From JAFDZO01 sp041859205 (lineage in GTDB: Bacteria; Bacteroidota; Ignavibacteria; Tepidaquicellales; Tepidaquicellaceae), in the NCBI GenBank assembly GCA_041859205.1, contig JBHEKU010000193.1, forward strand, positions 1 through 49,433: a stretch of 49,433 nt of DNA. Reading direction: 5' to 3'. Below, one piece after another: positions 7,407 to 16,496 of this stretch; position 1 is the stretch's first letter, and each line of letters opens with the position of its first letter. The notes below the pieces were generated by a model. That model had not been told where the DNA came from, searched no databases, and worked only from the letters and a program-made list of their open reading frames with translations. Both the position numbers and the translations under genes were made by a program.

Positions 7407-10400
7407 ATGAAAAAAAATTATTCTCTTTTTTTAGTAATGCTAATGCTGGCTTTTTTTACAGGTTCAGCATTTTCGCAAAACATTCCTGTCAAGATAACAC
7501 CGATAGGACTTGGTAGTACGCAAAAATTCTCACCGAATACTAACAATGGCTCTATCTTAGATGCGATGAATGTAACGGTTTTACCTGCAAATGGCTCAAC
7601 TTCAGGTAATGGTAGAGCTCCGCAAGGTTCAAGGAGATTCATCAACAGTAAGTATATTATTTCAGCTAATGAAATTACGACTTCTGGTTTTGGTGCAAAT
7701 GCTTTAACATCGATTGGCTGGACCTGGAACGTAGCCAGCGGAGTAGCCCAATCAGTAGGAACAACAGGCAGACTAAAAGTTTATGTGAAAGATACATCAG
7801 CAACTGCAGTTACAATGGGAAGTACTTTTGTAGATACAAATGGTACAGGCTTTACTAAAATTATTGAAGGTACAATCAGTATTCCGGCTCAATCCACTGC
7901 CTTTTATATTGATGTTCCTGTTGGTGGTACCGGAACTTCAACATTTACACCAACACCGGGAAATGCTTTATTAATTATTTTTGTATATACAACTTTAGAC
8001 CCAACACTTGCAACGGGGAATCCTTCAGTGTATTGTACTACTGCTTTAGAGGGTAATGTAATGGCTACATATCAGTCACAAACTGTAAATGATCAAACGG
8101 GAACAACTACAACATTCAGACCTGAAACAAGGTTTGGAAACAATATACTTGACGTTGTACAGGTTACCGAAACATACACTTTAGGAAAAGTTCCTAATAT
8201 ATTTGGTGTACCTTATAATATTTCTACGCTGGTCAGAAATAATGACACTTCACCAGTAACTTTTGATGTTGTTGTAACAATTAAGGACTCAGCAACTGGT
8301 ACCGTAAGATATACCAGAACTGATAATGTTGCAGGTCTGGGGTCAGGATTGTCACAGGAAATTTTTTATACTGATTATGTTCCGATAGGCACGGAAAACG
8401 ATTCGGTTATAGTAGAGATAGTTGCTCAGCCCGGGGAAACTGTTCTTGCCAATAACCGGAGCGCTAAAATTTCAAGAATTACCGCTAACTCTTATAGTTA
8501 TGCACAGAGTAATACTCCCGCTGGTGGTATAGGATTTAATGGAAATACAGGAGATTTTGTGGCCCGATTCCGTACAAACTCATCTAATTCAATAAATCAG
8601 ATTGACGTAAACTTCACTTCAGGCGGTAAACCATTCAGAGTAGGTATTTGGTCTGCATCAGCACCTGGAAGTCCTCCGTTAGATACACTATGGCAATCAG
8701 CATCATTAACATCTGCCGCTGGGGTTTATACGATTCTGGTAAATCCTCCGGTTGCCGTTAGTGGTGATTTCTTTGTAGGTGTAAGACAGACAGATACAGT
8801 AAATGTGAGATTCTCCTATCAATCGGAAACACCAATCAGAGACAGCTCATTCTATTATGCTTCACCCACAGGTTCAACTACCTGGTATGACTTTGCCCCG
8901 GCAAGTGCTTTCAGATTTATGATTGAACCTAAGTTTGCTCTTAATAATGATGTGGGTGCTTCAGCTGTTAATCAAAGCGGAACAACATACTTTGCATCAG
9001 GTACAACGGCTATTCCTATGACAGGCTCTGTAACAAACTACGGTTTATCAATGAATTCATTTAATGTTGTAAGAAAAATTTATGATAATACCAGTGCTTT
9101 AGTTTATTCTAATTCGGTTTCAGTTTCGAACTTAGCTTCAAACGGAACAGCTGTAACTACATTCCCTGATTTCACCGGATTTGTATCAGGAACTGCTTAT
9201 ACAATTGCAGATTCAACTGAATTAGGCGGTGACCAAAGCAATAGTAACGATAAACTCACCAGGTCTTTCACACCAGTAATTGCAAAAACTTTATGCTTGC
9301 TTTATACAGATGCAGCAAGCCGCGATTCTCTAACAAATCAGTTAAACAATGGCGGTTACACAGGAATGTTTGATGTTGTTGACGGTGCAACTTTTACAAA
9401 CTCATTCAGAGCATGGAGAAGTGTTTACTATTTGTTGGCTTCATCCGGAACCTGGACTGCAGTTGTAAGAGATTCATTAAAAGCTTTCTTAGATAATTCT
9501 ACTGCACCTAATAAAAAATCCTTAGCTATATTTGGTAATGACCTTGGGTACAACAATGATCCTATCCGAAATGCAGCCGCAACTGCCGCTGATACATTAT
9601 TCTACAGACAATATCTACGCGCTCAGTATGTTGCTGACAGCTGGTTAACGGGTGTTCCAACTGCAGATGGTAAAATCTATGGCGCACCGGGTTCACCGTT
9701 CTCATCTATAACAGGTGATTCAGTAGCCGATCCATTCCCTGATATGGTTATGCCGGCAACATGGTACGGAGGAGGTGCAGCATTTTTACCTTTGACTACA
9801 ACAACAGGAGATTCATCCGCAGGTGTTTATTACATCGGTGCTAACTACAATGTTTTCTACGGAACAAATGTCTATGCAAACTATAGAACTAAATCTTCAA
9901 CTCTTGATTCTCCTATTGAAATATTCGATGTAATCGCTGCTTTTGTTAATAATAACGGTGGATTAGTACCTGTTGATTTAGCATCGTTCACAGCAAATAC
10001 AGTGAGAAACGAAGTAAATTTAAGCTGGAGAACAGTATCTGAATTAAATAACTCAGGTTTTGACATTGAAAGAGCTGTAAATGGAACAACTAACTGGTCT
10101 AAAGTTGGTTTTGTTTCAGGGAACGGAACGACAAATTCAGAAATGTCATACACATTTAAAGATGCCGGTTTAGCAAAAGGAACATATGGCTACAGATTAA
10201 AACAAATTGATTACAACGGTAACTATAAATATTATCAGTTAGCAGGATTAGTTAATGTTGGAGTGCCGAATAAATTTGATTTAAGCCAGAACTATCCTAA
10301 TCCGTTTAATCCTGCTACAAAAATTAGTTATGATATTCCATTCGATAGCAAAATAGCAATTAAAATATTTGATGTTACAGGAAGAGAAGTAGCTTCACTT

Positions 10401-10544
10401 GTAAATCAAATACAGATGGCAGGGTATTATGTAGTTGACTTCAATGCTTCAAGCCTTTCAAGCGGTGTTTACTTCTACAATATCATAGCAGAAGGCGGAA
10501 ACAATAAATTTGTAATGACAAAGAAGATGGTGCTTGTTAAGTAA
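7407..10544 (+). CDS. Large multidomain T9SS sorting-domain protein
   Basis: 1045 residues. The signal peptide ends near TGSAFSQ (about residue 24). The body is Ser/Thr/Asn/Gly-rich beta-sandwich sequence, with two CARDB-like stretches (ETYTLGKVPNIFGVPYNIST ... NNRSAKI and DVGASAVNQSGTTYFASGTT ... NDKLTRSF). Between about residues 626 and 848 is a more globular segment (TLCLLYTDAASRDSLTNQLN, then a conserved LAIFGNDLGYNND turn). It resembles the class I glutamine-amidotransferase-like fold seen in other large Ignavibacteria surface proteins, but no catalytic Cys-His-Glu is evident. A FN3-like stretch (GFDIERAVNGTTNW ... YRLKQIDYNGNYKYY) precedes the sorting domain ending MTKKMVLVK. The FN3-like and sorting tail is the intact relative of the pseudogene at 2896-3416. 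The catalytic or binding role is unknown. Confidence 0.85.
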   Translation: MKKNYSLFLVMLMLAFFTGSAFSQNIPVKITPIGLGSTQKFSPNTNNGSILDAMNVTVLPANGSTSGNGRAPQGSRRFINSKYIISANEITTSGFGANALTSIGWTWNVASGVAQSVGTTGRLKVYVKDTSATAVTMGSTFVDTNGTGFTKIIEGTISIPAQSTAFYIDVPVGGTGTSTFTPTPGNALLIIFVYTTLDPTLATGNPSVYCTTALEGNVMATYQSQTVNDQTGTTTTFRPETRFGNNILDVVQVTETYTLGKVPNIFGVPYNISTLVRNNDTSPVTFDVVVTIKDSATGTVRYTRTDNVAGLGSGLSQEIFYTDYVPIGTENDSVIVEIVAQPGETVLANNRSAKISRITANSYSYAQSNTPAGGIGFNGNTGDFVARFRTNSSNSINQIDVNFTSGGKPFRVGIWSASAPGSPPLDTLWQSASLTSAAGVYTILVNPPVAVSGDFFVGVRQTDTVNVRFSYQSETPIRDSSFYYASPTGSTTWYDFAPASAFRFMIEPKFALNNDVGASAVNQSGTTYFASGTTAIPMTGSVTNYGLSMNSFNVVRKIYDNTSALVYSNSVSVSNLASNGTAVTTFPDFTGFVSGTAYTIADSTELGGDQSNSNDKLTRSFTPVIAKTLCLLYTDAASRDSLTNQLNNGGYTGMFDVVDGATFTNSFRAWRSVYYLLASSGTWTAVVRDSLKAFLDNSTAPNKKSLAIFGNDLGYNNDPIRNAAATAADTLFYRQYLRAQYVADSWLTGVPTADGKIYGAPGSPFSSITGDSVADPFPDMVMPATWYGGGAAFLPLTTTTGDSSAGVYYIGANYNVFYGTNVYANYRTKSSTLDSPIEIFDVIAAFVNNNGGLVPVDLASFTANTVRNEVNLSWRTVSELNNSGFDIERAVNGTTNWSKVGFVSGNGTTNSEMSYTFKDAGLAKGTYGYRLKQIDYNGNYKYYQLAGLVNVGVPNKFDLSQNYPNPFNPATKISYDIPFDSKIAIKIFDVTGREVASLVNQIQMAGYYVVDFNASSLSSGVYFYNIIAEGGNNKFVMTKKMVLVK

Positions 10545-10567
10545 TATCTGAAATTGTTTAACAAAGA

Positions 10568-10600
10568 AGCCCGATAAGTTCTTAATTTATCGGGCTTTTA
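10568..10600. terminator. Rho-independent terminator
   Basis: A 10-bp stem AGCCCGATAA / TTATCGGGCT is followed by TTTT, 24 bp after the stop at 10544. It ends the + strand T9SS gene. It also abuts the 3' end of the tRNA-Ala fragment, so it may have originated as the tRNA terminator. Confidence 0.85.
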
Positions 10601-10603
10601 AAT

Positions 10604-10652
10604 TGGTGGTGAATAGAGGGGTCGAACCGCTGACCTCTTGCATGCCATGCAG
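10604..10652 (-). other. tRNA-Ala(GGC) 3' fragment (attachment-site remnant)
   Basis: On the minus strand it reads TGC-ATGGCAT-GCAAG (anticodon loop with GGC), AGGTC, T-arm AGCGG-TTCGACC-CCTCT, acceptor 3' strand ATTCACC and an encoded ACCA tail. The T-stem has one mispair, and the 5' side of the anticodon stem no longer matches fully (CACTGC against GCAAG). The D-arm and acceptor 5' half are missing. It is thus a tRNA 3' end left by integration, of a different tRNA from the fragments at 1532 and 38775. Confidence 0.8.
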
Positions 10653-10859
10653 TGACAATCGATTTTAGGCTACTTTGGATTTTCTATTATAAATTCATTC
10701 TCTCTAAAAATTCTAAAAAATAAAACTGTAATTATATTCTAATTTGCTAATATTTAAAGCGTTTAGAATTATTTACTCTATATAATAAGGTAAATTTTAT
10801 TACAGTACAAATTCGCCTCAAAAACATTTTTGTTTCCCTTTTGTTCCAATCTTGTCAAA

Positions 10860-10881
10860 AACTGCTGACAAACTGCTGACA
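10860..10881. repeat. Exact tandem 11-bp repeat near tRNA-Ala fragment, putative integrase arm sites
   Basis: AACTGCTGACA occurs twice head to tail, about 200 bp from the tRNA-Ala fragment. The layout matches that at 1631 and 38923: tRNA 3' end, AT-rich spacer, then ~11-bp direct repeats. The gene-free stretch 10545-11000 otherwise holds only the terminator and the tRNA fragment. Confidence 0.6.
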
Positions 10882-11000
10882 GAACCAAAGTAAAATTTAC
10901 ATCCAATTCTGTCCCACAGTTAGCAACACTTTATATTTAATTTACTCTGTAAACAAGTTACTCTATATAGAGTATTTTCTGTATTCTGCAATACTTTGAA

Positions 11001-12691
11001 CTAAAAATTTCTGTCATCTATACTATCCAATATCTTCTCAATTTTTTCAGCCATTTCTCTTACGGTTTCTTCATCGAAAGGATTTTTAAGCCCGGCAATT
11101 TTCAACGTTTCCGAAAACGTATATCTTCCTCCCAACTTACAAAATTCAATATATTCTCTGAATGTTTTTTTTGGGTCAATTTTGCTTTTAAATAAAAACT
11201 GATAAGCGCAAAATTGTGCAAGTGCATAATCAATATCATAAAAAGGAATTTCAAATATCAAGCTTCTAGTCTCCCATGAGTGGCCGCTCTCAAGAAATTC
11301 ATTGCCGTCAAAGTCTAAAGCAGAGTTATACTTTCTTTGCAGGTCTCTCCAGACTGAATTTCTTTCTTCAATTGTAAGCTCTGGCTTTGAGTATATTACC
11401 GTTTGAAATTCATCAACTAATGTAGTATTAATGCATCCTTTTATAAAACCTTCCTGATGGCTGAAGAAAAATTTATTAACATCTTCTCCGAAAAAAATAT
11501 GCATATAGTCATAAGTAAGAAACTCCATTGACATGGAATGAATTTCCCCAACTTCGGCAGTGATATTTATTTCTTCAGGAATTGCATAATCTCTGCAAAG
11601 AAATTTCTGCAATGCATGTCCCGCTTCATGGGTAAGTACATCTACGTCTCCGGCAGTGCCGTTCATATTGGCAAAGATAAAGGGTGACTTAAATTTTGAG
11701 AGATAAGCGCAGAAGCCGCCTTCCGCTTTTCCTTTCTGCGGATAGAGATTCATAAGCTCGTTATCAATCATGAAATTAATAAACTCACCGGTTTCAGGTG
11801 ATAATTCCTCATACATCTTTTTGCCTGTTCTACTATCCATTCGGGATTTCCTGAAGGAAGGGCATTGCCTGTTTTAAATTTTAACGAAATATCATAGTGT
11901 TTTAATTTTTCTATTCCAATTCGCTCGGATTGTCTTTTTAGTAATTTTACTCCGAGTGGCACTACATACTTTTTGATATGACTTCTGAATAAAGCAGCAT
12001 CCTCAGGTAAATATTCTTTATCTAGTCTCGCATAAGCAAGCTCGATGAAATTTTTGAATCCGAGTTTTTTAGCAATTCTTGTTCTTACCTTTATTATATC
12101 ATCAAGCAATTTACAAAAAGCACCATTATTCTCTTCAAAAAATTTCCAGAAAGCTGTGTATGCTTTTTTTCTGGTTTCTCTGTCTGTTGAATCGAGAAAC
12201 GCGTCCAGATCGCTGAACGTTATTTCTTTACCATCAAACTCTGCCATTCCCTTGCCTCTTAGCTCTGAGTAAGCAGTTTCCAGCGCATTTTCTTCCTTAA
12301 TTTCTTCAGATACTTCATCGGAGTAAAGCTTGAAATCTATTTCCATAGTTTTCTTTAAATTTTTGCCGTATTTCTTTTCATATTCCGGCAGGAATTCAGA
12401 AGCTAAAAAAAGACCATCGAATTTTTTTTCAATTGCAGAGTAGTCAGGTTCTAAATTATCAAAGTGCTCTCTATTGGTTTTAGCAGTATCGCTGTTCATG
12501 TCAAGGCTGAATCTTATAGGCGCCAGATTCCACATTGTACTGTAGCTCTTGAAGCCTTCATTTATTTCAAGAAAAATTTCATGCTGCTCATTGAAAGAAG
12601 CGCTTGTGGAGAATTTTTCAAATAAGTCTTCAAAAGTTTTTTTTACGGTACTTATATCAGGATTATGATAGGGGAATTCTGAAAATTTCAT
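11001..12691 (-). pseudogene. Oligoendopeptidase F-like M3 metallopeptidase, frameshifted
   Basis: The N-terminal part (12691 to about 11818, MKFSEFPYHNPDISTVKKTF ... GNPEWIVEQAK) and the C-terminal part (about 11820 to 11001, KKMYEELSPETGEFINFMI ... LDSIDDRNF) align end to end with the intact neighbour but lie in different frames. The break is in the A-run of GCAAAAAGATG on the minus strand (11818-11822); one extra A restores AKKMYEELS. The zinc site HEAGH is intact (11616-11630), as is the downstream EIHSMSMEF glutamate region, so a repaired protein of about 563 residues should be an active cytoplasmic oligopeptidase. Explanations are a real mutation, a homopolymer sequencing error, or a -1 slip at CAAAAAG. 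It is the downstream-most of three tandem paralogues, 17 bp after the middle copy. Confidence 0.85.
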
Positions 12692-12708
12692 AAGATTGAA
12701 ATTAAATT

Positions 12709-14400
12709 TTAAAAATTACTGTCATCTATGCTATCCAATAGCTGCTCTACTTTCTCTGCCATTTCTTTTACAGTTTCTTCATCGAAGGGATTTTTCAGTC
12801 CGGCAATTTTTAACGATTCGGAGAATGTATAATTACCACCGAGCTTGCAGAAGTCAATATATTTTCTTATTGCATTCTCATGATTTTCTTTTTTTAAAAA
12901 TAAAAACTGGTAAGCAACAAACTGAGCAAGGGCATACTCAATAATATAAAATGGATGAGTGAAAAATAAATTTCTATTTTGCCAGCCGTATCCTTTGGTA
13001 AGAAATTCATTGCCTTCTAAACTCTGATCCGACATATATTTTATCTGAAGGTTTTTCCAGACCTCACATCTTTCACTGTTTGTCTGTTCAGGATTAGAAT
13101 ATATAATTTCCTGAAATTCATCTCCTCTTGTCATATCGGTTATTCTATTGATAGAGTCTTCAAGATGGTTGAAGAAAAATTTTTCAGTATCCTCTTCAAA
13201 AAAAGTATGCATATAATCATAAGTTAAAAACTCCATGCTCATGGAATGTATCTCGCAGAGATCTGAAGTTAAATCCGTCTCTGATGTCTTTACAGACTCT
13301 CTTGTTAAAAAACTTTGAAAGGCATGTCCGGCTTCATGAACAAATAGGACAACATCGAATGCACCGCCGCTCATATTAGCCATTATAAAAGGCGCTTTGT
13401 AAGAATAAAAATAAGTTGAATATCCGCCCCTTCCTTTGCCAACTCTGCTGTACAAATCCATAAGTTCATTCTCAGTCATAAAATTTATGAATTCCTTTGT
13501 TTCAGGTGAGAGTTCAGTGAACATTTTAATGCAGTTCTTTATTATCCATTCTGAATTTCCTTTAGGAAGCGGGTTACCTGATTTAAATTGCAAAGGTGCA
13601 TCATAATACATTAGCTTATTCACTCCGATTCTTTTTCTCTTCCTTTCTTTTAATCGTGAGGCTATGGGAACGATAAATTTTACAACGCTCTCTCTGAATT
13701 TTACCGCATCAGAAGGAGTAAATTCTTTTTCCATTCTTTCATAACCAAGTCCGACGAAATTTTCATAGCCTAGTTTATGCGCCATTTGAGTACGCACCTT
13801 AACAAGTTCATCGAAAATATCAGAAATTTTATCCTTTCGACTGTTATTCAATTCTAAGATTGCATCGGCAGATTTTTTCCTTATCTCCCTATCATGCGAC
13901 TGAGTAAATTTTCTCATAGCCAGTACCGGAATTTCTTTACCGTCATATTTTACAATTCCCTCTGCTTTTATTTTATAAAATTGAGTTTCCAGATTCTCTT
14001 CGGTTTTAAATTCTTCAGCTATTTTATCTGAAAAAACTTTCAATTCATGGATTGCCCCATTTATCAGGCATTTGCCGTATTTGTTTTTATATTCATTTTG
14101 AAACGGGGATTTAACAATCAACTCATTCAGTCTCCGGGTTAATTGAAGATAGTCAGGCAAAATATTGATGAAGTATTTATTATCCTTTTCGTGTTTCTTA
14201 TTTGTGGTATCAAGACTGTACCTTACTCTGGCAACACTGTAAGCGGTACCGAAGTCTTTTATCAATTCATTAATTTTCAGCAATGCTGTATTTTGTTCTT
14301 CGAATGAAGCGCTTGATTCAAATTTTTTAAGTAAATCTTCAAAGCTTTTACTGAGTTCAGTTATATCCGGTTTAAGGTATGGGTATTGAGAAAATTTCAC
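12709..14400 (-). CDS. Oligoendopeptidase F family protein (peptidase M3), intact copy
   Basis: 563 residues, close to the usual size of PepF-type M3 zinc peptidases. The HEAGH zinc motif is at residues 355-359 (HExxH: His355, Glu356, His359). The third zinc-ligand region with the conserved Glu follows in DLCEIHSMSMEFLTYDYM. The C-terminal GGNYTFSESLKIAGLKNPFD segment, with the Tyr and substrate-side residues typical of the family, is also present. There is no signal peptide, so it should act in the cytoplasm on short peptides. It is flanked on both sides by disrupted paralogues in the same orientation, and the last ~35 codons (AGLKNPFDEETV ... LDSIDDSNF) are almost identical in all three copies, which suggests recent duplication or gene conversion. 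This is the only copy encoding a full-length protein without a lesion. Confidence 0.93.
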   Translation of the reverse strand: MKFSQYPYLKPDITELSKSFEDLLKKFESSASFEEQNTALLKINELIKDFGTAYSVARVRYSLDTTNKKHEKDNKYFINILPDYLQLTRRLNELIVKSPFQNEYKNKYGKCLINGAIHELKVFSDKIAEEFKTEENLETQFYKIKAEGIVKYDGKEIPVLAMRKFTQSHDREIRKKSADAILELNNSRKDKISDIFDELVKVRTQMAHKLGYENFVGLGYERMEKEFTPSDAVKFRESVVKFIVPIASRLKERKRKRIGVNKLMYYDAPLQFKSGNPLPKGNSEWIIKNCIKMFTELSPETKEFINFMTENELMDLYSRVGKGRGGYSTYFYSYKAPFIMANMSGGAFDVVLFVHEAGHAFQSFLTRESVKTSETDLTSDLCEIHSMSMEFLTYDYMHTFFEEDTEKFFFNHLEDSINRITDMTRGDEFQEIIYSNPEQTNSERCEVWKNLQIKYMSDQSLEGNEFLTKGYGWQNRNLFFTHPFYIIEYALAQFVAYQFLFLKKENHENAIRKYIDFCKLGGNYTFSESLKIAGLKNPFDEETVKEMAEKVEQLLDSIDDSNF

Positions 14401-14445
14401 AGGTTAAATTTATTTTAAATTTTAAAGTTTGGTATTCTAAATTCA

Positions 14446-16136
14446 TTAAAATTTGCTGTCATCTATGCTATCTAATAACTTCTCAACTTTTTCAGCCATT
14501 TCTTTTACGGTTTCTTCATCGAAAGGATTTTTAAGACCGGCAATTTTTAACGATTCGGAAAAAGTATATTTCTCTCCGAGCTTACAGAACTCAATATATT
14601 TCCTCATTGCCTCCTCATGATTCTCTTTTTTCAAAAATAAAAACTGATATGCGACTATTTGTGCTAAAGCGTATTCTATTGCATAGAAAGGTGGAGAAAT
14701 TAATGGAGCTCTGCTTTGCCATAACAGACCATTAGAAAGAAATTCATTTCCACTGTTATCAATTCCGGGAAGGTATTTTGCAGTAAGATCATTCCAGATT
14801 TTACATCTTTCTTCATTGGAGATATGCGGATTTGAATAAATTATTTCCTGAAATTCATCGTTGTGTGAAGAGTTTAATGCCTCTGCGACTTTATCTTGAA
14901 TATGTTTAAATTGAAATTTATCTGTATCTTCACCAAAAAATAAATTCATGTAATCATATGTCAAATATTCCATACCGAACGAATGAATTTCACAAGCATC
15001 GTAAGTAGCGTCCATATCAACTTCGAGAGCATAATTTCTGCAAAGATAGCTTTGAAAAGCATGACCTGCTTCGTGAGTTAATAGATCAACATCACTACCC
15101 ATTCCATTCATATTTGCAAAGAGATAAGGAGCTCTATACTTGTAAAAAAATGTAGAGAAACCTCCGCCCCTTTTTCCTTTTCTAATTTGCAAATCCATAA
15201 GTTCATTTTCCGACATATAGGTTATAAATTCTTTTGTTTCAGGTGATAGATCGCAATACATTTCTATTCCTTTTTGCAATATCCATTCAGCATCTCCTTT
15301 AGGTTGCGGATTTCCGGTTTTGAACTGCAAATCTTTATCGTAGTACATCATTCTTTCTACTCCAATTCTTTTTCTTTGCCGCTCTCTCAGTTTTACCGCC
15401 AAGGGAACAAAATATTTTATCAGGCTATCCCTGAATATTTTTACATCTGAAGGAGAATATTCTTTCTCGCGCAAAATGTATGCAAGGCTAACATAATTAT
15501 GGAAGCCTAATTTTTTAGCCATTTTAGTTCTTAATTTGACAAGGTCATCAAAAATTACCGCAACCCTGTCTTTTTTGCTAAAATAAAAATTAAATGAAGC
15601 ATCCATAGATTTTTTACGCATCTCCCGATCGGCGCTGTCCCGGTAACTCATCATCCCGGCTAAAGACATCTCCTTTCCGTCAAATAATATAACTGCACCG
15701 GATTTTAATTTATTAAATTCATTTTCAAGAGATGATTCTTTCCTGTATTCGTCCTCCAGCCCGTCACTAAACATTAAAGCTCGAAGCGCATAATTTTTAC
15801 TTAAATGTTTTCCATATTTTTCATCGTATTGTTTAAGATATTTAGATTTATTAAAGTGCTCAAAATATGTTTTTCTAAACTTAAAAAAATTGGACTATTG
15901 AAATCAAAATAGTCCAGGTCTTTTTCATATTCCTCGTTTGTTGTATCTGAACTGAATCTGACTTCTGAAATCTCCTGCATTACCTAGTAGTCCTTTCGCA
16001 GTTCATTTATTTCAAGAAAAATTACATCCTGCTCTTCGAATGATTTGCTTTCATCAAATTTTTGAATCAGGTTTTCAAAATTTTTGCTGACAATATTTAT
16101 ATCCGGTTTGTAAAAGGGAAACTCGGAGAATTTCAT
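14446..16136 (-). pseudogene. Oligoendopeptidase F-like M3 metallopeptidase with disrupted N-terminus
   Basis: The original start is MKFSEFPFYKPDI at 16136. The frame runs to an in-frame TAG (complement of 15984-15986, after NELRKDY). It resumes as VMQEISEVRFSSDTTNEEYE and then shifts at a T-run (A-run 15893-15899 on the + strand), beyond which FRKTYFEHFNKSKY continues into the long ORF beginning MFSDGLEDEY (15774-14446). That ORF keeps the HEAGH zinc site (15061-15075), the EIHSFGMEYL region and the full C-terminus, so a 442-residue product lacking ~115 N-terminal residues could still be made from an internal start. The two independent lesions argue for a true pseudogene rather than one read error. 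Confidence 0.8.
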
Positions 16137-16471
16137 AGAGGTTAGTATTTATTTTATGTAAATATGTAATTTCAACAATTTTAATTTAAAGTAAAAGGGC
16201 TTTGTATAAATTTGAGATAAGATATAAGATTGTTTTGAAAATGAAATAGATATTTTAAAAAATTTTATTCATGTATGAATATTCCACGATTTTTATATGT
16301 AAATCCCGGGGACAGCATCTGAAATCAAATAATTACTTATTACTATTTCACCATTTTCATCTCTATTCCCAAATTATTTTTATATTATTTCGTAAAATTC
16401 ACGGTTTTTTAAAATTAATAATAAAAGGATAAATATTATTTTAATTTCTTTATTCTATGCTTTCTTTTCTT

Positions 16472-16479
16472 TAGTTTTG
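16472..16479 (+). promoter_or_regulatory. Possible Bacteroidota-type -7 element (TAGTTTTG)
   Basis: This matches TAnnTTTG and lies 18 bp before the TTG start of the MalT-like gene. I see no clear TTTG -33 partner. The rest of 16137-16496 is AT-rich and holds no ORF or repeat that I can support. Confidence 0.35.
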
Positions 16480-16496
16480 TTTAAAATTAATAAATT

